The translations under genes and the position numbers were made by a program. Below are positions 38,141-46,736 of a stretch of 64,000 nt of DNA, piece by piece. How positions within the stretch are numbered: position 1 is the stretch's first letter; every line of letters starts with the position of its first letter. The stretch is from Streptomyces qinzhouensis (GTDB lineage: Bacteria > Actinomycetota > Actinomycetes > Streptomycetales > Streptomycetaceae): assembly GCF_007856155.1 (NCBI RefSeq), contig NZ_CP042266.1, positions 4,650,001 through 4,714,000 of the forward strand, read 5' to 3'. The notes beneath the pieces were generated by a model that made no database searches, was not told the DNA's origin, and worked only from the letters and a program-made list of their open reading frames with translations.

Positions 38141-38998
38141 GTGCACCGCCGGCACAACGGGCTGAAGACCGCCGTACTCCTCGGGGGACTGTCCGCACTC
38201 ATCCTCGTCATCGGCAGTTTCTTCGGCCGTACGGGACTGATCGTCGCGCTCTTCGTGGCGCTCGCCACCAACGCGTACGCCTACTGGAACAGCGACAAAC
38301 TGGCCCTGCGCGCCATGCGCGCCCGCCCCGTCAGCGAATTCGAGGCCCCCGCGCTCTACCGCATGGTCCGCGAACTCTCGACGGCCGCCCGCCAGCCGAT
38401 GCCCCGCCTGTACATCTCACCGACCCAGGCGCCGAACGCCTTCGCGACCGGCCGCAATCCGCGCAACGCCGCCGTCTGCTGTACGGAGGGCATCCTCCGG
38501 ATCCTCGACGAGCGCGAGCTGCGCGGCGTCATCGGCCATGAGCTCAGCCATGTCTACAACCGCGACATCCTGATCTCCTCGGTCGCCGGAGCCCTCGCCT
38601 CCGTTGTGATGTTCCTGGTGAACTTCGCCTGGCTCATCCCCGTCGGCCGCTCCGACGACGACGGCCCCGGCCTGCTCGGCATGCTGCTGATCATGATCCT
38701 CGGGCCGGTGGCGGCCGCCATCATCCAGCTCGCCGTGAGCCGTTCCCGGGAGTACGAGGCCGATGCCTCGGGCGCCCAGCTCACCGGTGACCCGCTCGCC
38801 CTCGCCAGCGCCCTGCGCAAGCTGGACGCCGGGACGAAGCAGCTTCCGCTGCCGCCCGAGCCCCGGCTGGAGACGGCGAGCCACATGATGATCGCCAACC
38901 CCTTCCGCCCGGGCCGGGGCGCCAAGCTCTTCTCCACCCATCCACCCATGGCCGAGCGCATCGCCCGACTCGAAAAGATGGCAGGTAAGCAGCCATGA
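38141..38998 (+). CDS. htpX: HtpX family membrane zinc protease
   Basis: The 285-residue protease has two N-terminal helices ([41 protein letters not shown]), the zinc motif HELSH at 133-137, two more helices ([20 protein letters not shown] and [21 protein letters not shown]) and the third ligand Glu in [13 protein letters not shown]. HtpX degrades misfolded membrane proteins in the cytoplasmic membrane. GTG at 38141 is preceded by GGAGG. The stop overlaps the YccF gene start in ATGA, so the pair is translationally coupled. Confidence 0.96.
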   Translation: MHRRHNGLKTAVLLGGLSALILVIGSFFGRTGLIVALFVALATNAYAYWNSDKLALRAMRARPVSEFEAPALYRMVRELSTAARQPMPRLYISPTQAPNAFATGRNPRNAAVCCTEGILRILDERELRGVIGHELSHVYNRDILISSVAGALASVVMFLVNFAWLIPVGRSDDDGPGLLGMLLIMILGPVAAAIIQLAVSRSREYEADASGAQLTGDPLALASALRKLDAGTKQLPLPPEPRLETASHMMIANPFRPGRGAKLFSTHPPMAERIARLEKMAGKQP

Positions 38999-39387
38999 AC
39001 ACCGTCCTGAACGTCATATGGCTCGTACTCTGCGGCTTCTGGATGTTCCTCGGCTATCTGTTCGCGGGCGTCCTGCTCTGCATCACGATCATCGGCATCC
39101 CCTTCGGCATCGCGGCCTTCCGGATCGGCGTCTACGCCCTCTGGCCCTTCGGCCACACCATCGTCGACCGCCGGGACGCCGGTGCCCCCTCGTGCGTCGG
39201 CAATGTCCTCTGGCTGGTCCTGGCCGGCTGGTGGCTGGCCCTCGGCCATATCGTCACCGGCGTCGTCCTCTGCCTCACCATCATCGGCATCCCGCTGGGT
39301 CTGGCGAACTTCAAGCTGATCCCGGTCTCTCTGATGCCGCTCGGCAAGGAGATCGTCCCCACCGACCAGCCCTTCGGCGCCCGCTGA
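38995..39387 (+). CDS. YccF domain membrane protein
   Basis: The 130-residue protein has two copies of the YccF repeat: [20 protein letters not shown] with [13 protein letters not shown], and [20 protein letters not shown] with [13 protein letters not shown]. Each repeat gives two helices. Function unknown, but the overlap with htpX suggests a shared part in membrane quality control or stress. Confidence 0.92.
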   Translation: MNTVLNVIWLVLCGFWMFLGYLFAGVLLCITIIGIPFGIAAFRIGVYALWPFGHTIVDRRDAGAPSCVGNVLWLVLAGWWLALGHIVTGVVLCLTIIGIPLGLANFKLIPVSLMPLGKEIVPTDQPFGAR

Positions 39388-39442
39388 CGACGTCCGCCGC
39401 CCCGGCGGCCGGGAGTCGCTCCCCTCTCCGTCACTCGAACGG

Positions 39443-39466
39443 GTGTATTCATCCGGTCGCGGGATA
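39443..39466 (+). promoter_or_regulatory. Candidate SigB-type stress promoter
   Basis: GTGT at 39443-39446 and GGGATA at 39461-39466 are 14 bases apart, resembling the SigB-family pattern GNNT-N14/16-GGGTAY. It lies 165 bases upstream of the GlsB-like gene. Confidence 0.35.
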
Positions 39467-39630
39467 GAAGCCGGTCAGGAACACGTTGACCAGGGTGTAA
39501 CAGACACGTCCCACTCGACCGACCGCTCGCAACTCCCCGCCCGCCCCCCTGCGTCATCGACTGCGAGACACCGCGGAAACCGCGCCGCCACGACGGGGGC
39601 GCGCCATATGGACGGAAGGAAGTTCACAGC

Positions 39631-39897
39631 ATGAGCGTTCTCGGCTGGATCGTCCTCGGGCTGCTCGCCGGAGCCGTAGCCAAGCTGCTGCTGCCGGGCC
39701 GCGACCCGGGCGGCCTGATCATCACGACCCTCCTCGGCGTCGTCGGCGCGTCCCTGGGCGGCTGGATCTCCGCCGAGTTCTTCGACCGTTCCATCAGCAA
39801 GGAGTTCTTCGACGGACCGACCTGGATAGCCGCGATAGGCGGCTCCCTGGTGCTGCTGATCGGATACCGACTGCTCTTCGGCCACTCCCGCCGCTGA
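39631..39897 (+). CDS. GlsB/YeaQ/YmgE family stress membrane protein
   Basis: The 88-residue protein has three hydrophobic segments: VLGWIVLGLLAGAVAKLLLPG, GLIITTLLGVVGASLGGWIS and TWIAAIGGSLVLLIGYRLLFG, the transglycosylase-associated (GlsB/YeaQ) pattern with the conserved GxxAKxLLPG. Family members are stress induced; biochemical role unknown. AAGGAAG precedes the ATG at 39631. Confidence 0.92.
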   Translation: MSVLGWIVLGLLAGAVAKLLLPGRDPGGLIITTLLGVVGASLGGWISAEFFDRSISKEFFDGPTWIAAIGGSLVLLIGYRLLFGHSRR

Positions 39898-39958
39898 CAC
39901 CCCGGGGCCACCGCACGGCCGCCGGGCCCGGACACCCGGGCCGCCCGGCCGGCCGGGG

Positions 39959-40789
39959 TCAGCCGTCCTCCGGCAGCCCGGTCTCGCGCAGCGTGATGTT
40001 CAGCCGCCCCGTCCGCAGCCCGCACCGGGGATCGGCAGTCCCCGCGTAGACCTTCGGCACTCCGTGGTACGCGAACCGCGCGGGCCCACCGAAGACGAAC
40101 AGGTCCCCGGACGTCAACTCCACATCGGTATAGGGCCTTCCCCGGTTCTCGGTGTTGCCCAGCCGGAAGACACAGCGGTCCCCGATGCTCAGGGAGACCA
40201 CCGGAGCGCCCGACCGCTCCTCCTTGTCCTGGTGCATCCCCATCCGGGCGGTGCCGTCATAGAAGTTGATCAGCGCCGTGTCCGGGGTGTAGCCGGTGAC
40301 CCGTTCGGCCGCCGCACCGCCACCCCATCCGCCACCACCCGTCCCGTCGCCGTACGCCGCCTCCAGCGCCGCACGGCCCAACTCCACCAGCCAGTCCGGG
40401 AGATCGGCGACCCGCGCGCCGTTCACATCATCGGCGGTGCGGCTGTAGCGGTAGGGCTGCCAGTGCCAGCCGAGACACACCGTCCGCACCGACATCACCC
40501 CGCCACCGGGGAGCGCGGTCCGGCGCAGCGGCACCGGTCCGCGCGCCCAGCCCCGGCACGCCTCGACCAGTTGCCGTTGGCGCTCCGGCGGCAGCCAGTC
40601 CGGCACATGCACCGCGCCGGGTGCGATCACCGCCGGTTCCCTCGGAAAGAGCTCCCCGGTGCCTCCCTCTGCGCCGGGCGGCGTGGGAGGACCCTCCCCT
40701 GCGCCGGGCGGCGTGGGAGGACCCTCCCCTGTGCCCGGGGGCGTGGGGGGACCCCCAGCGCCCCGGATTCCCCCGGTCCGCGCGCTCAT
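39959..40789 (-). CDS. alkB: AlkB-type 2-oxoglutarate/Fe(II) DNA repair dioxygenase
   Basis: The 276-residue protein keeps the iron ligands His186 and Asp188 (MGMHQDKEE) and His242 (FAYHGVPKV) and the 2-oxoglutarate arginine in RLNITLR (about 262-268). FYDGTARMGMHQDK is diagnostic of AlkB, which oxidatively removes methyl groups from 1-methyladenine and 3-methylcytosine. The first 45 residues are a non-conserved PPTPPG repeat arm. The start overlaps the stop of ogt by 4 bases, making a coupled alkylation-repair pair. The in-frame repeat means that a later start cannot be excluded. Confidence 0.93.
   Translation of the reverse strand: MSARTGGIRGAGGPPTPPGTGEGPPTPPGAGEGPPTPPGAEGGTGELFPREPAVIAPGAVHVPDWLPPERQRQLVEACRGWARGPVPLRRTALPGGGVMSVRTVCLGWHWQPYRYSRTADDVNGARVADLPDWLVELGRAALEAAYGDGTGGGGWGGGAAAERVTGYTPDTALINFYDGTARMGMHQDKEERSGAPVVSLSIGDRCVFRLGNTENRGRPYTDVELTSGDLFVFGGPARFAYHGVPKVYAGTADPRCGLRTGRLNITLRETGLPEDG
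40670..40757 (-). repeat. 30-bp coding minisatellite in alkB
   Basis: Three 30-bp units (40670, 40700, and a diverged copy from 40730) encode GEGPPTPPGA in the AlkB N-terminal arm. The first two are nearly identical. Being a multiple of three, the array can change copy number without a frameshift. Confidence 0.9.
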
Positions 40790-41346
40790 GACACCAGTGC
40801 ACCCTCAAGCACCAGGAGGTGTTCCTTGCGCTCCAGCCCCGCCGCGTATCCACGCAGTCCGCCGTCCGCTCCGACGACCCGGTGACAGGGCCGGACCACC
40901 AGCAGCGGATTGCGCCCGATGGCGGTCCCCACCGCGCGTACGGCAGCGCCCGAGGCGCCGATCCGCCGGGCGATCTCCCCGTAGGTAGTGGTGACCCCGT
41001 GCGGGACGGCGTCGACCGCCTGCCACACCCGGCGCTGGAAGTCGGTGCCCTCGTCGGCGTATTCGACCGTGAAGCTGGTCAACCTGCCGTCGAAGTACGC
41101 GGCCAACTGCGCGGCGATCTCCGTAAAGGCGGCGGGCTCATGGCGCCAGCCCTCCCGGACCGTCGCGCCGCCCTTCTGGCCGGGCAGGGAGAGGGAGACC
41201 AGCGCGGTACCCCCGGGCGCGGTCGCCGATGCCGCGCCGACCAGCAGCAACTCCCCGAGCGGGCTGTCCGCGGTCGCCCAGACCTTGGAGGTGGCCGCGA
41301 TGGTGGACGCGGACGTTGCGGCGGTGGTCGCCGTGGTGGTGGCCAT
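40786..41346 (-). CDS. ogt: Methylated-DNA-[protein]-cysteine S-methyltransferase
   Basis: The 186-residue protein has the active site PCHRV with acceptor Cys154 in VVRPCHRVVGADG and the helix-turn-helix DNA-binding part TTYGEIARRIGASGAAVRAVG. It transfers the alkyl group from O6-alkylguanine to itself in a suicide reaction. ATG at 41346 (MATTTATT) is preceded by GAAGAGGA; upstream in-frame codons lack such a site. The first 20 residues are Thr/Ala-rich and not conserved. It lies first in an operon with alkB. Confidence 0.95.
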   Translation of the reverse strand: MATTTATTAATSASTIAATSKVWATADSPLGELLLVGAASATAPGGTALVSLSLPGQKGGATVREGWRHEPAAFTEIAAQLAAYFDGRLTSFTVEYADEGTDFQRRVWQAVDAVPHGVTTTYGEIARRIGASGAAVRAVGTAIGRNPLLVVRPCHRVVGADGGLRGYAAGLERKEHLLVLEGALVS

Positions 41347-41562
41347 GGCTTGGTCCTCTTCTCGGAGCGCCGGTGACTGTTGTACGTCTCCGAGTCTGCG
41401 CCCCGCCGAGATCCGGCGCTGGCGGGAATCGGACATCACGCCCGCCGGCGTGATCCATCCGCCTCCCGCCCCGGAGGCCCGCTCATGACGCCCGTGCCCG
41501 GCTTCCGTCCCGGTGGTGCGGAGCGGGCAGGGCCGACCGGCCGGGCGCCCCGGCCGATCGAT

Positions 41563-42051
41563 TCAGCGGTAGTTGACGAACTGGAGCGCGAAGTCGAAGT
41601 CCTGGCCCTTCAGCAGCGAGATCACGGCCTGGAGGTCGTCCCGGCTCTTCGAGCTGACCCGCAGCTCCTCGCCCTGCACCTGCGCCTTCACGCCCTTCGG
41701 ACCCTCATCGCGGATGATCTTCGCGACCTTCTTCGCGTTCTCCTGGCTGATCCCCTCCTCGATCGAGGCGAAGATCTTGTACTCCTTGCCCGAGAGCTGC
41801 GGCTCGCCCGCGTCCAGAGCCTTGAGCGAGATACCCCGCTTGATCAGCTTCGACTGGAACACATCGAGGATCGCGGAGACCCGCTCCTCCGAGTTCGCCT
41901 GCATCAGGATCTTCTCGCCCGACCAGGCGATGGACGCCCCGACATTCTTGAAGTCGTAGCGCTGGGAGATCTCCTTGGCGGCCTGGTTGAGGGCGTTGTC
42001 GACCTCCTGCCGCTCGACCTTCGAGACGATGTCGAAACTGGAGTCGGCCAT
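41563..42051 (-). CDS. YajQ family nucleotide-binding protein
   Basis: The 162-residue protein begins [20 protein letters not shown] and has [20 protein letters not shown], both diagnostic for YajQ. The family forms two ferredoxin-like halves and has been reported to bind cyclic di-GMP in some bacteria and RNA/tRNA in others. Length is the usual 160-165. No partner gene adjoins it; a tRNA-Tyr gene is divergent. Confidence 0.95.
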   Translation of the reverse strand: MADSSFDIVSKVERQEVDNALNQAAKEISQRYDFKNVGASIAWSGEKILMQANSEERVSAILDVFQSKLIKRGISLKALDAGEPQLSGKEYKIFASIEEGISQENAKKVAKIIRDEGPKGVKAQVQGEELRVSSKSRDDLQAVISLLKGQDFDFALQFVNYR

Positions 42052-42258
42052 GTGCTGTGGCTCCTTGTATCGAGATGCGGAATCACGCGGCCCGGCTCCC
42101 GGACCACGCGGGCAAGCCTACGGGCTGCCCCCGCCCCGAAGGCTGATCAATCCGGTGGCGGAGCACCCCTGTGCATCGGGTATCGTTTACGACGTCGCCA
42201 CAGAGCACCGCACGACCTGCGGTCTTCGACGACCCCATCGGGGCCGGGCGATTCCCAT

Positions 42259-42340
42259 GGCGGTGTGCCCGAGTGGCCAATGGGAGCGGACTGTAAATCC
42301 GTCGGCTTAGCCTACCCAGGTTCGAATCCTGGCGCCGCCA
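42259..42340 (+). tRNA. tRNA-Tyr (anticodon GTA)
   Basis: GGCGGTG (42259-42265) pairs with CGCCGCC (42333-42339) followed by discriminator A. The anticodon loop reads CTGTAAA with GTA, and a long variable arm (class II) precedes GGTTCGAATCC. No encoded CCA. Confidence 0.95.
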
Positions 42341-42347
42341 CGTGAAG

Positions 42348-42382
42348 AAGAACCCCTGTTCAGTGACTGAACAGGGGTTCTT
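42348..42382 (+). terminator. Rho-independent terminator after tRNA-Tyr
   Basis: A 16-bp perfect stem (42348-42363 with 42367-42382), a 3-base loop and TTTC at the end lie 8 bases past the tRNA. Confidence 0.92.
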
Positions 42383-42443
42383 TCGTGTTCCGGACGGCCG
42401 CAGCGGCCCGGGCCGCGGGGCCCCGGGGGAGTGGGGCCGGGAG

Positions 42444-42977
42444 TCAGTCGGCCAGCCGGAAGGAGAGTTCGACCTGCCACTTGTCCATATCGGGTTCCGC
42501 CCGAGGATCGGTGAGATACGACTCCAGGCGACAGCCCCAGCGTTCCGCGCCGTCGGCCAGCGGGGTCATGTCCCAGGTCAGGCCGGTGCGGTCGGCCCAG
42601 GTGCGCAGGGCGGTGATGGTGTCGGGGAGACGGTCGGGGTGTCCGGTGTGGACGACGGTGGCGTACCGACCGGCCGGGAGGTACCCCGCCCGGATGTCCC
42701 GCTCCGTACTCACCGGCGCCGTCAGCGGGATACCGGCCTCGATATCGGACTCGCCGGCCATGTCGACCGTACGGAAGCGGAAGAAGGGCGCCCCGGCGAA
42801 CTCCGCGCCCTGGGCGGCGGCCCAGCCGATCAGCTCGCCGAGGCGGTCGGCGATCACCGCGAAGTGGTCCATGCGGACCGACCCCCGGAAGCAGATGTAG
42901 AACTGCTCGGAACGGTCCACCACTTCGGGCCTGAAGCCGGGGGCGGAGGCGGTGCCGGTTTCGGTGTCGGAACTCAT
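42444..42977 (-). CDS. GyrI-like (AraC effector-binding) small-molecule-binding protein
   Basis: The 177-residue protein matches the SHS2-type GyrI-like/effector-binding domain: YICFRGSVRMDHFAVIADRLGELIGWAAAQG, then AGIPLTAP, LPAGRYATVVHTGHPDRLPDTI and a C-terminal RLESYLTDP..DKWQVELSFRL. No DNA-binding domain is attached, so it is a stand-alone ligand-binding or hydrolase-type member. The ligand is unknown. Confidence 0.88.
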   Translation of the reverse strand: MSSDTETGTASAPGFRPEVVDRSEQFYICFRGSVRMDHFAVIADRLGELIGWAAAQGAEFAGAPFFRFRTVDMAGESDIEAGIPLTAPVSTERDIRAGYLPAGRYATVVHTGHPDRLPDTITALRTWADRTGLTWDMTPLADGAERWGCRLESYLTDPRAEPDMDKWQVELSFRLAD

Positions 42978-43052
42978 GAAGGGTGGACCTCCCGGAGGCC
43001 GCGGACTCGTCGCCCGCGGCCGTAAAACAGGCAGGACGGAACGGCGGCGGGA

Positions 43053-43709
43053 TCAGTTGCCGGCGATATCGCGCACGGCGACGGCCACCGGTACCGAGCC
43101 GCCGATCAGCTCCAGGGTCAGCCCGGCCGTCGCCGGGGTGTCGAGCAGTTCGGAGAGGACCGCCGCCACATCGTCACGCGGCACCGGACCCCGCCCCGTG
43201 GACGCCGTCAGCCGCACCAGGCCGGTCCCGGCGTCGTCGGTCAGGGCGCCGGGGCGCAGGATCGTCCAGTCGAGACCGTCCCGGGCCCGGATGTCGTCGT
43301 CGGCCGCCCCCTTCGCCCGCAGATACGCGTCGAACTGGCCGTCGCCCCGGTGCCCGGAGTCGGCGCCCATGGACGAGACCACCACATAGCGGCGCACCCC
43401 CGCCCGCTCGGCCGCGTCCGCGAAGAGCACGGCGGCGCCGCGGTCCACCGTGTCCTTGCGGGGGATCCCGCTGCCCGGCCCCGCGCCCGCCGCGAACACC
43501 GCGGCATCGGCGCCCCGCAGCACCTCGGCGACCTCGTCGACCCCGGCCGACTCCAGGTCCAGGACCACGGGTTCCGCACCGGCCTCCCGCAGAGCGGTGG
43601 CCTGTTCCGGCGAGCGGATGACGCCCACCACCTCGTGCCCGCCCGCCGAGAGCAGCCGCTCCAGCCGCAGGGCGATCTGACCGTGTCCTCCAGCGATCAC
43701 AATGCGCAT
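43053..43709 (-). CDS. NAD(P)-binding atypical SDR family protein
   Basis: The 218-residue protein has an N-terminal Rossmann loop RIVIAGGHGQIALRLERLL, then VVLDLES, AVFAAGAG, and RRYVVVSSMGAD with WTILRPGALTDD, as in NAD(P)H-binding YwnB/NmrA-like proteins. The catalytic YxxxK of classical SDRs is not clear; FDAYLRAKGAAD holds a possible YLRAK. The substrate is unknown. Confidence 0.88.
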   Translation of the reverse strand: MRIVIAGGHGQIALRLERLLSAGGHEVVGVIRSPEQATALREAGAEPVVLDLESAGVDEVAEVLRGADAAVFAAGAGPGSGIPRKDTVDRGAAVLFADAAERAGVRRYVVVSSMGADSGHRGDGQFDAYLRAKGAADDDIRARDGLDWTILRPGALTDDAGTGLVRLTASTGRGPVPRDDVAAVLSELLDTPATAGLTLELIGGSVPVAVAVRDIAGN

Positions 43710-43910
43710 GCCACGACCGTACGCCGGAAGCCTTCGGTCCGCCCGGCCGAGCGGACTCCGTCACCGGCCCGTGTGACGCCCCGCGGCTCCCGTCCCGCGC
43801 CCGGCCGCGCCCGGCCGCGCCCTGCGCCGCCCCGGCTCCGCCGCCCCCGGCCCGCCCGGCCCGCCCGATGTCAGGCGTTTCCCCCGCGCGGGGGCGCCGA
43901 CAGCCGTGCG

Positions 43911-45131
43911 TTACTGGCGGCCCTGGCGCGGCAGTTCAAGGGCGACCGCGACCGCCGAGTCGCAGTATTCGCGGACGGCGCTGGTACGTGCCACCACCCG
44001 GCCCCGATGGATCACGATCCTGCTGTACGCCAGGGACAGCACGCCCGCGATCCGCTCCCCGCGCACCGCCAGCAGCTCGGCCGGGAAACCCGCCTCCACC
44101 CGCACCTCCGGCAGGCCCATGGCCTCCCGCGCGGCCGAGGCCACCGTCGCGTACGCGTCCTCCGCCCGCAGCCCGTCCCGGGACGCCAGCAGATAGGCGG
44201 CCTCCAGCGGATCGCCCCGTCCCACCGGATTCGACACGTCCCGCAGCGCCCCGCTGCCCGCGGCCACCCGTACTCCGGCGGCCCGCAGCAGCCGGACGGG
44301 AGCGCTGCCCCGCTGCTCCATCGCCCCGCAGCCGCCCTGCGGCAGGCAGACCACGGTGATGCCGGCCGCCGCCAACTGGTCCGCGGCCCGGGCGGCGACC
44401 TCGTGCGGCAGATGGGCGAGCCCGGCGCAGGGTCCGATCGTCACCCCGGGCCGCACCCCGCCCGCCATGGCCGCCAGCCGGGCGAGCCGGGCCGGATCGT
44501 CGCCGCGAGTGTGCAGGTCGACCGGGCAGCCGTGTTCCGCGGCGACGTCCAGCAGCGCCTCCACATAGCCGGCCGGGTCCGGGTCGGCGTCCGGACAGCC
44601 GCCCACCACCGCGGCGCCCATCTTGACCGCGTCCCGCAGCATCACCAGCCCGTCCGCGCCCGCCAGTCCGGTCAGCAGCCGGGGGACGGCCACCGCCGTC
44701 AGATCGGTCAGCCCACGCAGCGAGCGGCGTGCCTGGAGCACCGCCTCCAGCGGTCCGAGCCCCTGCACGTCCCCGATCCGGACATGGGAGCGCAGCGCCG
44801 TCGCCCCGTGGCCGAGCTGGAGCAGCGCGGCCTCGGTGGCCCGCCGCTGTACGTCGTCGGGTTCGTACGAGACGGGGCCCGGCGAGTCGGCGGTCAGGGC
44901 GGTGTCGCCATGGCCGTGGGGTTCGGCGGGGGCGGGCAGCAGCAGATAGCCGCCGAGGTCGACCCGGGCACAGTGCGGGGCGAGACTGCCCGCCGTGCCG
45001 ACCGCCTCGATCCGGCCGCCGCTGAGCCGGACGTCGACCGTGCGGCCGTCCGTCAGCCGGGCGCCGCAGAGCAGCAGGGCGGAGGAGTCGGCGGTCGCGC
45101 CGTCGGGAGGCCGCGGCTGGCTGTCGGGCAT
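43911..45131 (-). CDS. Cytosine-deaminase-like amidohydrolase missing catalytic residues
   Basis: The 406-residue protein follows the cytosine deaminase/N-isopropylammelide amidohydrolase fold. The first metal motif is kept as PHGHGD (His72, His74), and His207 in VDLHTRGDD matches the third ligand. In active enzymes that segment reads HCDE, giving a catalytic Glu three residues after the His; here Gly210 occupies it. The metal-binding Asp of the GTDNVRDP motif is Gly294 (AGSGALRD). The SH pair usual before helix 6 is GP (IGPCAGL). It may be inactive, bind one metal differently or act on another substrate. AGGAG precedes the ATG at 45131. Confidence 0.75.
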   Translation of the reverse strand: MPDSQPRPPDGATADSSALLLCGARLTDGRTVDVRLSGGRIEAVGTAGSLAPHCARVDLGGYLLLPAPAEPHGHGDTALTADSPGPVSYEPDDVQRRATEAALLQLGHGATALRSHVRIGDVQGLGPLEAVLQARRSLRGLTDLTAVAVPRLLTGLAGADGLVMLRDAVKMGAAVVGGCPDADPDPAGYVEALLDVAAEHGCPVDLHTRGDDPARLARLAAMAGGVRPGVTIGPCAGLAHLPHEVAARAADQLAAAGITVVCLPQGGCGAMEQRGSAPVRLLRAAGVRVAAGSGALRDVSNPVGRGDPLEAAYLLASRDGLRAEDAYATVASAAREAMGLPEVRVEAGFPAELLAVRGERIAGVLSLAYSRIVIHRGRVVARTSAVREYCDSAVAVALELPRQGRQ

Positions 45132-45541
45132 AGCGCTCCTGTGCAGTGCGGGTGGAGTCGAGCCCCTGGGGATCTCCTGTGGATCGGGCCGACCGCGTGA
45201 GCCGGCCGAGCCGAACGGGCTGAGCGTGGGGAAGATCACGCGGTGCGGTTCGAGCCTAGGGGCGGCGGGGGCCCGCTTCGAGGAGGAGCGGAATAGTCGT
45301 ACCGGCGTGGCCACGTGTGGCCTACGGGGCGGGGGTGGCGCGACACACGGGTCCGGGGTGGCGTGTGCGGCCCCCGGGAGAGTCCGCCGCGGGCAGGCGG
45401 CGGCCCGGGAAATACGGTCCTGCGGAGCCCCGGAACGACCTCGCGCCGATGGCCGGCACATGATCGGTGACCGGCGCGGAGTCGGGGTGGCGAAACGGAT
45501 TTGGGCGAACGGCGACCGACCGTGTAATGTCTTCATCGCTC
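45132..45541. other. Intergenic region before the tRNA-Thr gene
   Basis: These 410 bases separate the leftward amidohydrolase from the rightward tRNA cluster. The distal end contains the tRNA promoter (45501-45530). Near 45132-45240 should be the amidohydrolase promoter, though I could not pick boxes. The rest is GC-rich and I see no gene. Confidence 0.5.
45501..45530 (+). promoter_or_regulatory. Promoter of the tRNA-Thr/tRNA-Met/rpmG unit
   Basis: TTGGGC at 45501-45506 and TAATGT at 45525-45530 are 18 bases apart, and the mature tRNA starts 12 bases later. Confidence 0.6.
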
Positions 45542-45614
45542 GCCCCAATAGCTCAGTCGGTAGAGCGTCTCCATGGTAAGGAGAAGGTCTACGGTTCGAT
45601 TCCGTATTGGGGCT
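45542..45614 (+). tRNA. tRNA-Thr (anticodon GGT)
   Basis: The acceptor GCCCCAA (45542-45548) pairs with TTGGGGC (45607-45613), discriminator T. The anticodon stem TCTCC/GGAGA encloses loop ATGGTAA, giving GGT. T-arm has GGTTCGATTCC. No encoded CCA. Confidence 0.95.
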
Positions 45615-45664
45615 CTGATGTCGGAGATCCCCGCCCCTTCGGGGGTGGGGAAATCCGGTATCGC

Positions 45665-45737
45665 AGCGGTGTAGCTCAGTCGGTAGAGCAAGCGGCTCAT
45701 AATCGCTGTGTCACCGGTTCAAGTCCGGTCACCGCTA
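45665..45737 (+). tRNA. tRNA-Met (anticodon CAT)
   Basis: The acceptor AGCGGTG (45665-45671) pairs with CACCGCT (45730-45736), discriminator A. The loop CTCATAA holds CAT. The A1-T72 pair permits elongator function; an initiator would lack pairing there and have GC pairs in the anticodon stem, which this one lacks. It could also be a CAU-Ile tRNA if modified, which the sequence cannot exclude. Confidence 0.92.
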
Positions 45738-45827
45738 CACACAGTAGCCGATTGCGGGGTCGGTCCTTCGATCGGCTACTCTTTCATGCGTATGTCATAA
45801 ATTCCCGTCCGTCCAAGGAGCACTCAC

Positions 45828-45992
45828 GTGGCTGCCACCGACGTCCGCCCGAAGATCACGCTGGCCTGCGTGGAGTGCAAGGAGCGGAACTACATCACCA
45901 AGAAGAACCGGCGTAACAACCCGGACCGACTGGAGATGAAGAAGCACTGCCCGCGCTGCAAGGCGCACACTGCGCACCGCGAAACGCGCTGA
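45828..45992 (+). CDS. rpmG: 50S ribosomal protein L33
   Basis: The 54-residue protein keeps two zinc-ribbon pairs, CVEC near residue 14 and CPRC near residue 41, marking the zinc-containing (C+) L33 form. [21 protein letters not shown] is characteristic of L33. GTG at 45828 is preceded by AAGGAG. It follows the two tRNA genes closely, so it is probably in the same transcript. Confidence 0.96.
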   Translation: MAATDVRPKITLACVECKERNYITKKNRRNNPDRLEMKKHCPRCKAHTAHRETR

Positions 45993-46003
45993 ATCAGGCT
46001 CGT

Positions 46004-46039
46004 ACACGAGGCCGTCCCCTGCCGGGGGCGGCCTCGTGT
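46004..46039 (+). terminator. Terminator after rpmG
   Basis: ACACGAGGCCG at 46004-46014 pairs with CGGCCTCGTGT at 46029-46039 (11 bp), 12 bases past the rpmG stop, and the sequence after it is CGTTT. Confidence 0.88.
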
Positions 46040-46283
46040 CGTTTGATCATCGTGTGCCGGAGAGGGCGTGTGCCGCGGAAGCGGGCAGCCTGAGAAGCTG
46101 GCGGCCGGAGAAGCGTGTACCTCAAAGCGTGTACCTAACAACACGACGGTGCGCGCGGAACGCGATGGTGCCGGTACGGCGCGGAACGCGGCACGCGATC
46201 ATGGGACCGTCGGCGGCCGGCTGCCGTGGCCGACGACTGCACGATCATTCGCGGCAGACCATTTCAGAAGGGAGAGCCAGCCG

Positions 46284-46736
46284 ATGGCGCTCGACCAGTC
46301 CTTCGTGGGGCGGAGTTATCCGCCCACCCCGCCCTATGAGGTCGGCCGGGAAAAGATCCGCGAATTCGCGGACGCGGTCGGGGATGCCAATCCCGCGTAC
46401 ACGGATCCGGAAGCCGCGAAGGCGCTCGGCTACGACGATGTGATCGCCCCGCCGACCTTCGCCTTCGCGATCACCTACCGGGCCGCGGGCGAGGCGGTGC
46501 GCGATCCACAGCTCGGCCTCGACTACAGCCGGGTGGTGCACGGCGCGCAGCGGTTCGCGTACACCAGGCCGGTACGGGCCGGGGACCGGCTCTCCGTCGT
46601 CTCCACCATCGAGAGCATCAAGTCCATGGCGGGCAGCGATGTGCTCGACATCCGGGGCGAGGTACGCGACGAGTCGGGTGACCACGTGGTGACCGCGTGG
46701 ACCAAGCTGGTGGCGCGCGGCGCCGAGGAGGCGTGA
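46284..46736 (+). CDS. MaoC-type dehydratase, HadA-like N-terminal-domain subunit
   Basis: The 150-residue protein opens ALDQSFVGRSYPPTPPYEVGREKIREFADAVGDANPAYTD and has DDVIAPPTFAFAITYRA, matching the FAS1/HadA-type dehydratase N-terminal domain that lacks the catalytic hot-dog Asp-His of the partner. In mycobacteria HadA pairs with HadB to form the (3R)-hydroxyacyl-ACP dehydratase of fatty acid elongation. GGGAGAG precedes the ATG. The next gene starts in TGATG overlap. Confidence 0.9.
   Translation: MALDQSFVGRSYPPTPPYEVGREKIREFADAVGDANPAYTDPEAAKALGYDDVIAPPTFAFAITYRAAGEAVRDPQLGLDYSRVVHGAQRFAYTRPVRAGDRLSVVSTIESIKSMAGSDVLDIRGEVRDESGDHVVTAWTKLVARGAEEA

Noticed and set aside
43053..43709. Classical SDR catalytic tetrad in the Rossmann protein
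   Set aside because: A possible YLRAK exists but the Asn and Ser partners are not evident, so I call it only an atypical SDR.
43798..43868. GC-rich CCCGGCCGCG and CCGCCCGGCC runs
   Set aside because: They are low-complexity sequence between genes with no consistent period or stable hairpin assignment.
46040..46283. Small ORF between rpmG terminator and the HadA-like gene
   Set aside because: Open frames there lack ribosome sites and consistent codon usage, and they overlap imperfect direct repeats.
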